Shown here piece by piece: positions 15,444-24,627 of a stretch of 64,000 bases of DNA. Made by a program: the position numbers and the translations under genes. How positions within the stretch are numbered: the first letter of the stretch is position 1; each line of letters starts with the position of its first letter. The stretch covers positions 255,154 to 319,153 of the forward strand of contig DIEX01000033.1 of the NCBI GenBank assembly GCA_002418835.1. Direction: 5' to 3'. The notes beneath the pieces are model-generated. The model worked only from the letters and a program-made list of their open reading frames with translations. It was not told the origin of the DNA and made no database searches. Origin of the DNA: Spirochaetia bacterium UBA5763. GTDB taxonomy: Bacteria; Spirochaetota; UBA4802; UBA5550.

Positions 15444-17213
15444 ATGTGGAATGAACCGTCAGTTGTAATTATAATCGTTGCTAAAATAACAATGATTACC
15501 CTGTTTATTATGCTGTATTTCACCAATGAACGCCCGAAGAGTATTTTACTCTGGACTGCCGCCTGGATAATCTACCTCCTTAATTCAGGAATATTTATAA
15601 TTTTCGAAACAGCCCCCTGTTATACTGATATTGCCCCTCTTTTTATCGGATCACTTTCAGCCGTTAACAGTTATCTCCTTTTATCTGCAGTGCATGTTTA
15701 CGATAAAATAAAAGTAACCCTGAAATGGGGCATCCTGACATTCGTAACCATTCTGTGGCTGATTATAACGCATATATCCGGGGGATCTTTTTTATTAGCC
15801 TCAATACCTGCTGCGTTAATTCTTTTTATAATTTACTCATACACAGGATACTTCTTCATAGCAGGTTATAAGAATTACGGAATTGAAAGAGTTATAGCCG
15901 GAGTTCTTCTTGTCATGTGGGGAATCCATATGCTCTTTTTCCCGTATTTCTGGCCTTTGCATGAATTCAGGCTTACGGGGTTTCTTATAACTTCATCCCT
16001 GAACATTATAATCTCTCTTTTTGTCATTATCGCTTTCCTTCAGGATACACGGCGAAAATTTATCGCAGAAAAGATTAAGGCTGAAGAAGCTGACCGGATG
16101 AAGACATCTTTCCTTGCTAACATGTCTCACGAAATCCGCACGCCATTGAATGCCATTCTCGGCTTCACACAGCTTCTCAGCAAACCGGATATCTCTCCTG
16201 AAGATAAAGATATATTTATAAAAAATATTAAGAACAGCGGGGAAAGGCTCCTTGGACTCCTTGATGATATTCTTGATCTTTCAAAAATTGAAGCAGGCGC
16301 TGTTAAAGTTTATATCGCTGATGTTTCAGTTAATAAACTCATTGAAGATCTGGCAGCAGTCGTATCTCTCTCCAGGCGTGTGATTGACAAAAATCTGAAA
16401 CTGGTCGTGGAAAAAGCGTTTCATGACGGAGATGATGTTATACGCACTGACGAGACCCGCCTCTTCCAGATACTATCCAACCTGTTAAACAATGCGGTCA
16501 AGTTTACCGAACATGGAACAATTTCCACAGGTTATGAACTTATCGAATCAGATTATATAAAGTTCTATGTAAAAGACACAGGTATAGGGATATCCAAAGA
16601 ATCGATTCAGAAAATATACACACCCTTTTTCCAGGAGGGGAAACTCCCCGCAGCAGGTGGCACGGGACTCGGACTTGCCATAGTAAAAGGGCTCACCGAG
16701 TCTTTAGGGGGGACCATTGAAATATCAAGCGCTGTTGATAAAGGTACGGAGGTAAGTTTCACCATTCCATACATCAGGAACGGAGAAACGAAGCATATTA
16801 AATCCTTCACCGGTTCACCTGACTCATACAACATCACCGGTAAAAAAATTCTTCTCGTTGAGGATGAACCTGTTAACCGCAGGCTCATGGAAAAATTCAT
16901 CGAATCAACAGGCGCTGAACTTATATCCACAGAGAGCGGTAATGAATCAGTGGAACTCTGCACAAAGGACGGCTCAATCGACCTTGTGTTAATGGATCTC
17001 ACACTCCCCGATATCGACGGCTACACTGCAATGGAAAGAATACGAAAAGTAAGGCCCGAACTACCCATTGTTGCGCAGTCTGCAACATCAATGTCAGAAC
17101 ACAGGGAGAGAGCAAGGGATGCCGGTGCTGATGATTTTATCGCAAAGCCGATTAAAAGGGAGGAGCTTTATAACTCTATCTGGAAACAGCTTTTCGGCAG
17201 AGAGGAGAATTAA
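15444..17213 (+). CDS. Hybrid sensor histidine kinase with multi-helix membrane sensor
   Basis: A 589-aa protein. Roughly the first 200 residues are six or seven hydrophobic helices with little periplasmic loop. HisKA follows with NMSHEIRTPL (His229), then N box LSNLLNNAVKFT, G1 DTGIGISKE, G2 GGTGLGLAI, and a receiver with EDEP, Asp518 in LVLMDLTLPD and lysine in IAKPIKRE. Its start lies 2 bp past the stop of the preceding hybrid kinase, so the two are co-translated and may share a signal or phosphorylate each other. The stop is 2 bp before the convergent tRNA-Sec gene. Confidence 0.9.
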   Translation: MWNEPSVVIIIVAKITMITLFIMLYFTNERPKSILLWTAAWIIYLLNSGIFIIFETAPCYTDIAPLFIGSLSAVNSYLLLSAVHVYDKIKVTLKWGILTFVTILWLIITHISGGSFLLASIPAALILFIIYSYTGYFFIAGYKNYGIERVIAGVLLVMWGIHMLFFPYFWPLHEFRLTGFLITSSLNIIISLFVIIAFLQDTRRKFIAEKIKAEEADRMKTSFLANMSHEIRTPLNAILGFTQLLSKPDISPEDKDIFIKNIKNSGERLLGLLDDILDLSKIEAGAVKVYIADVSVNKLIEDLAAVVSLSRRVIDKNLKLVVEKAFHDGDDVIRTDETRLFQILSNLLNNAVKFTEHGTISTGYELIESDYIKFYVKDTGIGISKESIQKIYTPFFQEGKLPAAGGTGLGLAIVKGLTESLGGTIEISSAVDKGTEVSFTIPYIRNGETKHIKSFTGSPDSYNITGKKILLVEDEPVNRRLMEKFIESTGAELISTESGNESVELCTKDGSIDLVLMDLTLPDIDGYTAMERIRKVRPELPIVAQSATSMSEHRERARDAGADDFIAKPIKREELYNSIWKQLFGREEN

Positions 17214-17215
17214 TG

Positions 17216-17305
17216 CGGAAGGGGCAGGAATCGAACCTGCCGCTGCAGTAAACTACAGCCAACGGTTTTGAAGACCGCGGAAGCCACCAGACCCCATCCT
17301 CTTCC
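17216..17305 (-). tRNA. selC: tRNA-Sec (anticodon UCA)
   Basis: The minus strand folds as a 90-nt selenocysteine tRNA. It has an 8-bp acceptor stem (GGAAGAGG with CCCCTTCC, one A-C mismatch) and an extended D stem. The anticodon loop CTTCAAA carries UCA at 17269-17271. A long variable arm (GCTGTAG...CTGCAGC) and a TTCGATTCC T loop follow. The discriminator G is at 17216 and is followed by an encoded CA. The gene lies tail to tail with the second kinase, about 6 kb from selA. Confidence 0.95.
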
Positions 17306-17321
17306 ATTTATGATGCAAATC

Positions 17322-17421
17322 TGTCATACCGGCTGTAGTGAAACGGAATGCCGGTATCTCATAAATCATATCAGGAGATTCCGGTATTTGCATGAATTGA
17401 TGACGCAAAACCGGAATGACA
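17322..17421. repeat. Dispersed TGTCAT...ATGACA element, copy 2
   Basis: A 100-bp element starting TGTCATACCGGCTGTAG and ending AACCGGAATGACA. It is nearly the same as the copy at 9387-9487, including the inner CCGGTATCTCATAA and GAGATTCCGGTATTTGC arms. It lies just upstream of tRNA-Sec on that gene's strand. Confidence 0.85.
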
Positions 17422-17496
17422 TTATACTAAATATTTAATAATGAACTACAGCTTAAAGCTAATCGAATTTATTTCAGCAGCAATAAATAATGTAAA

Positions 17497-18327
17497 CTAC
17501 TTTTTTAATGTGGCAACTCTCGGGAGTCCGGCATAGTCATTAAGCACTGACACTGTAAAACCGCGCTTTCTGCCGGCATCTTCAATAAAATCCCTGTGAT
17601 TGCTCCCTATCTCAAGGAGGAGGACACCCTTTTCATCAAGATAGAGCGGGGCCTCATCAATTATTTTTCTTATGACTGCTCTTCCGTCGTCATCAGCATA
17701 AAGTGCGTCATGGGGCTCAAAATCCAGTTCCCTCTGAAGTCCGCCTTTAAGAACTCCCGATACATAAGGGGGGTTGGATACAATAAGGTCAAATTTCTCA
17801 TCTTTAAATGGAGTGAAGAGATCCCCTTCGAAAAAAGAGATCCTCCTCTTCCCGAGAATTTTCTCTGCATTCTTCTCGGCAACTTTAAGTGCTTTTGCTG
17901 AGATGTCAGAGGCACACACATCAAGGTCGCCGCGGGAATGCTTGAGCGCCACAGCTATTGCCCCTGAACCGGTACAGAGATCAAGAACTGATGAATTAAG
18001 TCCTGCCCAGTATATGGCCATATCAACGAGGAGCTCAGTTTCAGGCCTGGGTATAAGCACATCTTTATTCACGGTGAATTCGAGAGAATAGAACTCTTTC
18101 ATTCCGGTAATATAGGCAACAGGCTCAAATTTCAGCCTTCTCTTAATTGCCTTATCAATCGCTGACTTTTCCGAATCGGAGAGCACACGGTCACTCCATG
18201 TTACAAGCTGGTGCCGATCCATATCGAGAAAATGTGCGGCAATAACTTCAGCATCAAGGGCAGGTGAATCAATACCTGCCTCACGAAGCGCATGTGTAAT
18301 ACTTTTAATATAATCCCCGATCTTCAT
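17497..18327 (-). CDS. prmC: Peptide chain release factor glutamine methyltransferase
   Basis: Methylates the glutamine of the GGQ motif in release factors, using SAM. The 276-aa length is usual. It shows an N-terminal helical domain (SPALDAEVIAAHFL), SAM motif VLDLCTGSGAIAVAL, and the catalytic NPPY in LIVSNPPYVSG. It starts 12 bp after prfA, whose product is its substrate, a very common operon. Identification is firm. Confidence 0.94.
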   Translation of the reverse strand: MKIGDYIKSITHALREAGIDSPALDAEVIAAHFLDMDRHQLVTWSDRVLSDSEKSAIDKAIKRRLKFEPVAYITGMKEFYSLEFTVNKDVLIPRPETELLVDMAIYWAGLNSSVLDLCTGSGAIAVALKHSRGDLDVCASDISAKALKVAEKNAEKILGKRRISFFEGDLFTPFKDEKFDLIVSNPPYVSGVLKGGLQRELDFEPHDALYADDDGRAVIRKIIDEAPLYLDEKGVLLLEIGSNHRDFIEDAGRKRGFTVSVLNDYAGLPRVATLKK

Positions 18328-18339
18328 TGAAAGTACCGG

Positions 18340-19407
18340 TTATTTAATTGTCTTAAGGAGAGCGTCAATTTCGGCTTTTTTAAGGGCCTCGATTATATCA
18401 TTAATCTCACCCTCCATAACCTTATCAAGAGAGTAGAGTGTAAGCCCTATCCTGTGGTCTGTCATGCGGGACTGCGGATAGTTATAAGTACGTATCCTTT
18501 CACTTCTGTCACCGGAGCCAACCTGGGATTTTCTCATCTCAGATTCCTTTGCCATTCTTTCGTCTGTAATTTTCTCAAGTAACCGGGCCTTGAGTACACG
18601 AAGGGCTTTCGCTTTATTTTTTATCTGTGATTTTTCATCCTGGCATGTAACAACCATACCTGTTGGGATATGTGTAATCCTTACAGCGGAATCCGTTGTA
18701 TTTACAGACTGTCCTCCGTGTCCGGAGGACCTGTAAACATCCGTACGGATATCATTAGGATCTATGTCAATTTCATCCTCTTCTGCTTCCGGGAGAACAG
18801 CAACAGTAACTGCTGATGTATGTATCCTTCCGCTGGCCTCTGTTTCAGGGACACGCTGGACCCTGTGCACGCCGGATTCAAATTTAAGATGGTCATAAAC
18901 TTCCGGGCTCTTAATCGAAAAGGATACCTCTTTATAGCCTCCGAGTTCATTGGTGTTAGCCTCAAGAAGTTCAACCTTCCAACCCTTTACTTCAGCATAG
19001 CGTGTATACATCCTGAAAAGGTCAGTGGCGAAGAGAGCAGCCTCATCCCCCCCTGTGCCTGCCCGGATCTCCATGATTACATCCTTCCCTGAATTGGGAT
19101 CTTTCGGGAGGAGCATGATGATGAGCTTTTCATTAAGGTCATCGATCTTCTGTTGAAGAGCGGCAATCTCCTCCTGAAGCATCTCCTTCATTTCAGTATC
19201 TTTTTCTGTTTCAAGAAGTTCTTTGCTGTCTTTCAGGGATTTAGTGAGGTTCAGGTATTCAGTATATCTTGTTACAACAGGGGACAGCTGTGAGTGTTCC
19301 TTATTCAGTTCCCTGAACATCTTCTGATCAGCAATTGTATCAGGATCGCTGAGCTGGCGCTCAATCTCTTCAAACCTTACTTTAATACTGTCCAGTTTAC
19401 CTTCCAT
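18340..19407 (-). CDS. prfA: Peptide chain release factor 1
   Basis: Terminates translation at UAA and UAG. The 355-aa protein has the GGQ catalytic loop in SSGHGGQSVN. The RVQRVPETEASGRIHTSAVTV stretch before it, GSGDRSERIRTYNYPQSR and TDHRIG are typical of RF1. RF1 does not read UGA, which leaves UGA decoding to RF2 and the selenocysteine system present here. It forms an operon with prmC. A terminator for the upstream tRNA-Arg lies just before it, so it has its own promoter. Confidence 0.95.
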   Translation of the reverse strand: MEGKLDSIKVRFEEIERQLSDPDTIADQKMFRELNKEHSQLSPVVTRYTEYLNLTKSLKDSKELLETEKDTEMKEMLQEEIAALQQKIDDLNEKLIIMLLPKDPNSGKDVIMEIRAGTGGDEAALFATDLFRMYTRYAEVKGWKVELLEANTNELGGYKEVSFSIKSPEVYDHLKFESGVHRVQRVPETEASGRIHTSAVTVAVLPEAEEDEIDIDPNDIRTDVYRSSGHGGQSVNTTDSAVRITHIPTGMVVTCQDEKSQIKNKAKALRVLKARLLEKITDERMAKESEMRKSQVGSGDRSERIRTYNYPQSRMTDHRIGLTLYSLDKVMEGEINDIIEALKKAEIDALLKTIK

Positions 19408-19426
19408 ACGCTGCCTCTGAATAAAA

Positions 19427-19463
19427 AAATAAGCGGTTTAACCCGCTTTATTTTTTTTTATCG
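19427..19463 (-). terminator. Rho-independent terminator after tRNA-Arg
   Basis: On the minus strand AAGCGG pairs with CCGCTT around a short loop and is followed by a run of T. An A-run on the other side makes it usable in both directions. It separates tRNA-Arg from prfA. Confidence 0.8.
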
Positions 19464-19470
19464 TTTTATG

Positions 19471-19544
19471 CGCTCCCGGGAGGACTCGAACCACCGACAC
19501 ACGGTTTAGGAAACCGCTGCTCTATCCACCTGAGCTACGGGAGC
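19471..19544 (-). tRNA. tRNA-Arg (anticodon CCU)
   Basis: The minus strand folds as a 74-nt tRNA: acceptor GCTCCCG/CGGGAGC, T8 A9, D arm GCTC...GAGC, anticodon stem GCGGT/ACCGT with loop TTCCTAA (CCU at 19508-19510), and T loop GTTCGAGTC. The discriminator is G; no CCA is encoded directly after it. It reads AGG codons. Confidence 0.95.
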
Positions 19545-19567
19545 GTTATTTTCTGGATTTTATACCT

Positions 19568-20215
19568 TTACGAGTAGAGATTTTTCCTTCTGGAAGTAAC
19601 CACTCTCTGGAAGTCACGGATGTTTTTTACAACGATCCTGTCCTCGAATAAGTCAATTTTGTCAACACGTGCCAGATGTGTCAACTCTTTTTGAGCTTCT
19701 GACTCCGCCATCCCAGCCCAGCTTGCCACCTGACGCGCTGTTGTGTTCAGAGTAATCTCCCCTTCAAAATCAAACTGCTGGTTCTGCTCTGCCAGCATAA
19801 TAAGAACATCCATAACTTTTACAGAGGGTTCCTCAAGGAGTAGTATCATAAGGCGCCTCTTCTGATCATATATCCTTTTTGAAAATATAAGAAGAAGCTT
19901 ATATGCCAGCTGCGGATTCCCTGCAAGGAGAGCGTCAAAATTGTCCCTGTGGAATTTAAGCACGCGTACATTATCAATTGCAATAACTGTTGCAGACCTG
20001 GGCTGCTCTTCAAGAATCGCCATTTCGCCGAAAACGTCACCCGGCCCAAGCACATCAATGGTCTTCTCCCTGTCATTAATAATCTTAACTATCCTGACTT
20101 TACCCTTTTGAATAAAGTAGAATTCATAGCCAGGCTCGTATTCACAGAAAATTATCTGGTTCGGGGAGTATTCAACTCCGAAGCGGCCGAAAAATTTTTC
20201 ATCCAGTTCAAGCAT
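19568..20215 (-). CDS. Crp/Fnr-type cyclic-nucleotide-binding regulator
   Basis: A 215-aa protein with an N-terminal cyclic-nucleotide-binding barrel (about 1-115) and a C-terminal region (about 150-215) resembling a Crp-type winged helix (TTARQVASWAGMAESEAQKELTHL). The phosphate-binding cassette GEMAILEEQPRSATVIA keeps the Gly-Glu and Arg that bind the cyclic phosphate, so cAMP binding is likely. The class I adenylate cyclase at the window start supplies a cAMP source. It starts 6 bp after a second cyclic-nucleotide-binding gene. The DNA targets are unknown. Confidence 0.82.
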   Translation of the reverse strand: MLELDEKFFGRFGVEYSPNQIIFCEYEPGYEFYFIQKGKVRIVKIINDREKTIDVLGPGDVFGEMAILEEQPRSATVIAIDNVRVLKFHRDNFDALLAGNPQLAYKLLLIFSKRIYDQKRRLMILLLEEPSVKVMDVLIMLAEQNQQFDFEGEITLNTTARQVASWAGMAESEAQKELTHLARVDKIDLFEDRIVVKNIRDFQRVVTSRRKNLYS

Positions 20216-20221
20216 AGTCTG

Positions 20222-21427
20222 CTACCGTCCTCTCTGGAGGGCTTTAATTTTATCCAAGGCCATACCATTAAGGGAATCATTAGGAGTTATGTTCAGCACT
20301 TTATTATAATATGTAATGGCCTTATCCTTCTGCCCTGCTGCTTCAAATATCTGGCCGGCATAAAAAACCGCGCCCTTATACTTTTCGGAATCGCCTCTGT
20401 TTTTAATTATTTCTGCAAAGAGATTCATCGATTCCTTGAATTTTTTCATTTCGTAATAGCAGACCCCGGCGTAATAATGGGAATCAACAAAGTATTTACT
20501 ATCACCTGTTTTTGCAGGTTCACCGCCATCGAGGATACCCTGAAATATCTCAAGAGCGCCCGGAAAATTCTGCCTCTTGAAAAGAGATTCACCTTCATCA
20601 AATCTTGCCTTTAAACCGGAAGGAGCTGAAGAAGGCTCGCTGTCCAGGTCAAAATCTCCGAAATCATCAATTGAATTGTCATCTGAAAGAAAATCATCCA
20701 TCTCACTGGAAAATTCAGATGCAATAGCAGGTTCTGTTTTAGTTGAGACCGCAGGTTTCGGCGCAGCCTGCGCTTTAGGGGCAGGAGCTTCATCAAAAGT
20801 GAACATATCATCTGAATCGCTCTCCATGGAAAAATCTCCGAGGTCATCACTCCCACCTCCGCCGGAAGGGACCGGCCCACCTGAACTGATGGTTTTTATC
20901 CTCTCCATGGCTATTCTTGCATATTCGGTACCGGGGTAATATTCCAGGTACTTCTTGAACGCATAAGTGGCTTTATTAAAATCTCCCGCCTTGAAGTAAT
21001 GCTCACCTATACGGAAGAGCTCCAGGTCAGGATTAACGTTTTCACTTTCACCGAGGACTGTGCGTACAGTCTTCCCTATTCTGCGGAGCTGATTGCTGAA
21101 TACGCGAAGCATCTTACGCACAACATTGACATTACGAAGGATCATTCTCTCAAAATCACCAAGAGTGAGCACAAGGACAACTGTTTCACCTATGGTCTGG
21201 GCTGTCTCCTCACGGGGGTACTTACCAAGAGCGGATTTTACGCCGAAGAACTCACCCTGGCGAACCTCCTCCTTGACCTCCTCCCCTGTATCAATTTTGA
21301 CATAGGTAAGGAGAACTCTCCCTGTTTTCAGTATATACACATACTCGCTCTTGTCCCCTTCAAAATATATGATGGAGCCTGCCTTGTATGATCTGGGTCT
21401 GATTCCGCCCTGAATACCGTTAGTCAT
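20222..21427 (-). CDS. Cyclic-nucleotide-binding domain protein with TPR-like repeats
   Basis: A 401-aa cytoplasmic protein in three parts: a cyclic-nucleotide-binding domain (about 1-115; cassette GEFFGVKSALGKYPREETAQ with Arg kept), a TPR-like helix pair with AGDFNKATYAFKKYLEYYPG, an acidic low-complexity linker rich in Asp, Ser and Phe (about 190-270), and further TPR-like repeats (FPGALEIFQ, DSHYYAGVCYYEMKKFKES, KDKAITYYNKVL). It has no DNA-binding domain. TPRs usually hold protein partners. It is coupled to the Crp-like gene and may adjust its response to cAMP; that is inference. Confidence 0.8.
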   Translation of the reverse strand: MTNGIQGGIRPRSYKAGSIIYFEGDKSEYVYILKTGRVLLTYVKIDTGEEVKEEVRQGEFFGVKSALGKYPREETAQTIGETVVLVLTLGDFERMILRNVNVVRKMLRVFSNQLRRIGKTVRTVLGESENVNPDLELFRIGEHYFKAGDFNKATYAFKKYLEYYPGTEYARIAMERIKTISSGGPVPSGGGGSDDLGDFSMESDSDDMFTFDEAPAPKAQAAPKPAVSTKTEPAIASEFSSEMDDFLSDDNSIDDFGDFDLDSEPSSAPSGLKARFDEGESLFKRQNFPGALEIFQGILDGGEPAKTGDSKYFVDSHYYAGVCYYEMKKFKESMNLFAEIIKNRGDSEKYKGAVFYAGQIFEAAGQKDKAITYYNKVLNITPNDSLNGMALDKIKALQRGR

Positions 21428-21436
21428 ATAACCCCT

Positions 21437-22657
21437 TTAAAATTCAAGCGGCATGAATGGGAACTGTTTTTTAAATCCCACTGCCCTGCTTATTCTTCTC
21501 AGCAGTCCTTTAAGGTCGCCGATAATTGCTTTTTCAACACCGTCCATAACAACTTCCTGGTACTGGATATTGAGAGAATCAAAAAGTTCAGCGAATTCAA
21601 TATCCCCATAAGCCGGGAGGCCGTTTATTACCACAAGCATAATGTCTTTCAGGTTTGCTGAAACCACTGAATTTATATACGAGCCCCCCCTGTCCTTAAC
21701 AACAACAAAGTCGGCGATATTTCCTTCCTTAATTGTACCGGAATCGTACAGTCTGAAACCCTTAGCCGGATTCACTGTAACCATTCTGTATATAGTTTCG
21801 TCAGGGAGCTCATCTCCGTAAAGCTTTTTATAAAGCTTTTTGTCAAATTTCATTTCATAAAGGAGATTCTCCCCCCCGGACATAGGGGAGTCAGTTCCAA
21901 TACAGATATTGATTTTCCGTTCAAGCATCTCCTTTATTTTAGCTGTACGGTTATACATAAACATATTGGAATCACCGCACCATACAACTGTGGATCCCTT
22001 TTTTTTGACGAGATCCATATCGCTCTCTGAAAAAGCCAGACAGTGAATAAGCACAGAGTGGTCACCCAGCCCCCCTTTCCTGTCAAGAGTCACTATATCC
22101 TGCACGGTTTCACTGTCAAAACCTTCAGAAACATGAGTGATAAAGGGGATGTCAAGTTCAACCGCCTGTTTATACTCTTTATCTATATCATCCCCCCATT
22201 TCAGGGCAAAGGAATTAACAGAATGGGCAAGAGTATATTCCCTGATTGCTTTCACCGGGAGAATATCATAATAAGGTTCCGCGACAAAATGAGGCATATG
22301 GTCTGAAACAATAGTAACTCCCGAGATAAGGTTTTTGTATGCAGCCAGCATATAAAGATCACGGTTTTCAATCTGTGATCGCTCCTGGTAGAGCGGAGAG
22401 CTTTTAAGGTCATTGTCCCAGGGAAGCCAGTTTACATAGTTACCGGTTCCGACTTTAGGATAGTAATTGCCAAGGAGATGGTCATGCGCGTTAATAAGGC
22501 CTGTGGAGATAATACCTCTTGTAGTTATATTTATACTGCTGCTGATCTCTTTCTTTGATACAAGGGTAATTCTCCCGTTCTCAATCTGTATATTGACCTT
22601 CTCGGATGTATCGTCAGGATTCAGGATTGCAGATCCTGAAAGAACCCATTTTTTCAT
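21437..22657 (-). CDS. Amidohydrolase family protein
   Basis: A 406-aa metal-dependent hydrolase of the amidohydrolase superfamily. Visible parts are the metal-binding HDH in STGLINAHDHLLGNY, a middle HVSEG, a later His in VLIHCLAFSESD, and the catalytic Asp in CIGTDSPMSGG, ending with the beta-sandwich that holds GNIADFVVVKD. The substrate cannot be told; chlorohydrolase, cytosine deaminase-like or imidazolonepropionase-like enzymes share this pattern. The gene stands upstream of the cyclic-nucleotide-binding pair on the same strand (9-bp gap), so it may be the first gene of that operon. Confidence 0.78.
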   Translation of the reverse strand: MKKWVLSGSAILNPDDTSEKVNIQIENGRITLVSKKEISSSINITTRGIISTGLINAHDHLLGNYYPKVGTGNYVNWLPWDNDLKSSPLYQERSQIENRDLYMLAAYKNLISGVTIVSDHMPHFVAEPYYDILPVKAIREYTLAHSVNSFALKWGDDIDKEYKQAVELDIPFITHVSEGFDSETVQDIVTLDRKGGLGDHSVLIHCLAFSESDMDLVKKKGSTVVWCGDSNMFMYNRTAKIKEMLERKINICIGTDSPMSGGENLLYEMKFDKKLYKKLYGDELPDETIYRMVTVNPAKGFRLYDSGTIKEGNIADFVVVKDRGGSYINSVVSANLKDIMLVVINGLPAYGDIEFAELFDSLNIQYQEVVMDGVEKAIIGDLKGLLRRISRAVGFKKQFPFMPLEF

Positions 22658-22849
22658 TATCAGATCCTTGTAGAAAAATTTATAAAAAAAGCTGAATGCC
22701 TTTAATTACCTTATATAAATTAATAATACGGATAAAGCAAAAAGTTACATGCGCGATGTGCCAAGTTGCCTAACCCGTTTATAATAATTAGAACCGGAAA
22801 AAATCAAAGTCAAGCAAAATAACAGGTTTAACAAAACGTACAATTCCTC

Positions 22850-23746
22850 TTACCCTCTGCCGGGAAGATGTTTCAGGGGATTCTCCGGTTTTCCGGCATG
22901 GCCTATCTGAAAATGTAGAGTCCTGTCACTGCTTAAAGTGCCGATAACTCCCCCTCTGGAAACCCTGGCTCCTTCTTTTACATATATATATGAAAGATTG
23001 GAATAAACTGTGACATATCGCCCTTCATGGCTTATTGCCACATACCTTCCGTAACCTCTCATATATCCGATTTTTTTAACAACACCTTCTAAAGAGGCCA
23101 CAACATCCCCCTCTGGTGTTCCTGTTATCAATATACCTATTGATTTAATATCTTCACTGCCGTCCCTTCTGTAGTTGTTCACTTTTTTTAAAGGCCAGGA
23201 GAATCTCCCGGAAACTCCGGGACTTTTTGAGGATTTCTGATCTTTTTCAGTCGTAACTATTTTATTATTATTACAGGCCTCACCTGTTGTACTGCTGCTT
23301 CTGCATGTTTCAATTTTCAGCTTCATCCCTGCATTGATTTTATTTCCATTAATTCTGTTGATGCCGAGAATAGAGTCAACACTGACGCCTGTTTTTCTGG
23401 ATATGCCGTAAATAGTGTCCCCTTTTTTTACAGTGTAGAGAGTTGTCCTGCAGTTTTTCCCGGTTTTTTCCCTGCCGGGATATTTTACTTCAACAGAGCC
23501 GTTTGTTACAGAGCCTGCCCTGCTGTCATCGTCATCACGGCCTGACTTATATGAACCGCCTTCCGGTGTTATGTCTCTATTACTTCCTGCCCCCCCTGTT
23601 TCATACGATGCTCCGTATGTTGCCCCCCCTCTGTCTGCCTTTGTCTGATTCTTTGCTGTTTTAGCTGAAAGTTCAGACTCCGCTCCTGATAAAAGGAGAA
23701 GAGCAATGACAGCAGAGCAGAAAACTGAGAGAGAATCCTGCTGCAC
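22850..23746 (-). CDS. LysM and degenerate M23 peptidase domain protein
   Basis: A 298-aa exported protein. A hydrophobic signal segment (SVFCSAVIALLLLSG) is followed by a Gly/Ser-rich linker, one LysM peptidoglycan-binding domain at about 103-148 (LYTVKKGDTIYGISRKTGVS), and a C-terminal LytM fold (DVVASLEGVVKKIGY, YGRYVAISHEGRYVTVYSNL, HFQIGHAGKPENP). The first metal-binding His/Asp (HxxxD) is missing, leaving only the HFQI histidine. It therefore looks like an amidase activator of the EnvC/NlpD type rather than an active endopeptidase. The gene is monocistronic. Confidence 0.8.
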   Translation of the reverse strand: MQQDSLSVFCSAVIALLLLSGAESELSAKTAKNQTKADRGGATYGASYETGGAGSNRDITPEGGSYKSGRDDDDSRAGSVTNGSVEVKYPGREKTGKNCRTTLYTVKKGDTIYGISRKTGVSVDSILGINRINGNKINAGMKLKIETCRSSSTTGEACNNNKIVTTEKDQKSSKSPGVSGRFSWPLKKVNNYRRDGSEDIKSIGILITGTPEGDVVASLEGVVKKIGYMRGYGRYVAISHEGRYVTVYSNLSYIYVKEGARVSRGGVIGTLSSDRTLHFQIGHAGKPENPLKHLPGRG

Positions 23747-24034
23747 TATTTATTAACCTCATTAGCCCCTGAAGAGCGTATTTACCCTTATTCTTAATAT
23801 CGAAAGAACGCTCTTTATAGTTTAGTAAATTTTTTAAAAAAATTAAAATAAGCAGAAAATATCCCATTATAGCAGTTTTCAAAATAATAAACACAAAAGC
23901 AGAAGGTATTAAAAGATGGAGACGCAGAGACAGATATAAAAAGGTTATATTCCCCTTATCTCTTGAATCATATCATCTCCTCTGCTTTTCTTTTTCAGGG
24001 TAGCATAGATGCAATGGCGGTTTAATCGCGGGCT

Positions 24035-24463
24035 TTAAACATTGAGGTTGGTTTCCGTGGATGCTATTACAAACTTCCCGTGTTTTACATTTTTTATAGA
24101 GAGTATCATGTCAGCTATGGTTTTCAGCTGCCCGGCTTTACCTTTGAGTATCAGAACCTCAAGGCAGTTATGGGCATCGAGATGTATATGAGTTGTTGAT
24201 ATAATATTCCCGAAGTAATCGTGCTGTACATGATTAAGTTTGTCCGATATATCTCCATGATGGTGGTTATACACCATTGTAAGAGTACCGAAAGATTCAG
24301 CTTCAGGGTCCTCAATCTGCTGTGCAACCAGCATATCCCTTATAAGATCCCTTATGGCTTCAGACCTGTTGACATACCCTTTTTCAGTAATCAGACTGTC
24401 AAACTTCCCCAGAAGCCTCTCTTCAATGGATACTCCAAATCTTACTATATTCTTTTCAATCAT
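24035..24463 (-). CDS. nikR: Nickel-responsive regulator NikR
   Basis: A 142-aa repressor with an N-terminal ribbon-helix-helix (VRFGVSIEERLLGKFDSL, YVNRSEAIRDLIRD) and a C-terminal ACT-like nickel-binding domain. Nickel ligands are visible in the pattern H...HIHLDAHNC (two His and Cys) with the upstream VQHDYFG histidine. It represses nickel uptake genes when nickel is plentiful. No nickel transporter is adjacent, and I saw no GTATGA/TCATAC operator beside it, so its targets lie outside the window. Confidence 0.92.
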   Translation of the reverse strand: MIEKNIVRFGVSIEERLLGKFDSLITEKGYVNRSEAIRDLIRDMLVAQQIEDPEAESFGTLTMVYNHHHGDISDKLNHVQHDYFGNIISTTHIHLDAHNCLEVLILKGKAGQLKTIADMILSIKNVKHGKFVIASTETNLNV

Positions 24464-24627
24464 TTAAACTCTCCTATGGCACTTAATCATTTTGTATAAT
24501 GCCCGCCGGATTAGCACAATAAAAAAACATAGCAGACGGCAATCTTTAACGAATTTTTATTTTATTGACTTAAAATATCCATTTGCTATTTTCTAAAAAT
24601 AGAGAGCATCTCTGCATATTATAGAGA

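Noticed and set aside
17068..17271. 67-codon frame across the second kinase end and tRNA-Sec
   Set aside because: It reads through tRNA-Sec and overlaps a well-supported kinase.
22850..23746. Active M23 endopeptidase
   Set aside because: The first metal-binding His/Asp pair is missing, so an activator role is more likely.
24464..24627. NikR operator in its own promoter
   Set aside because: No GTATGA/TCATAC pair at the needed spacing was found.
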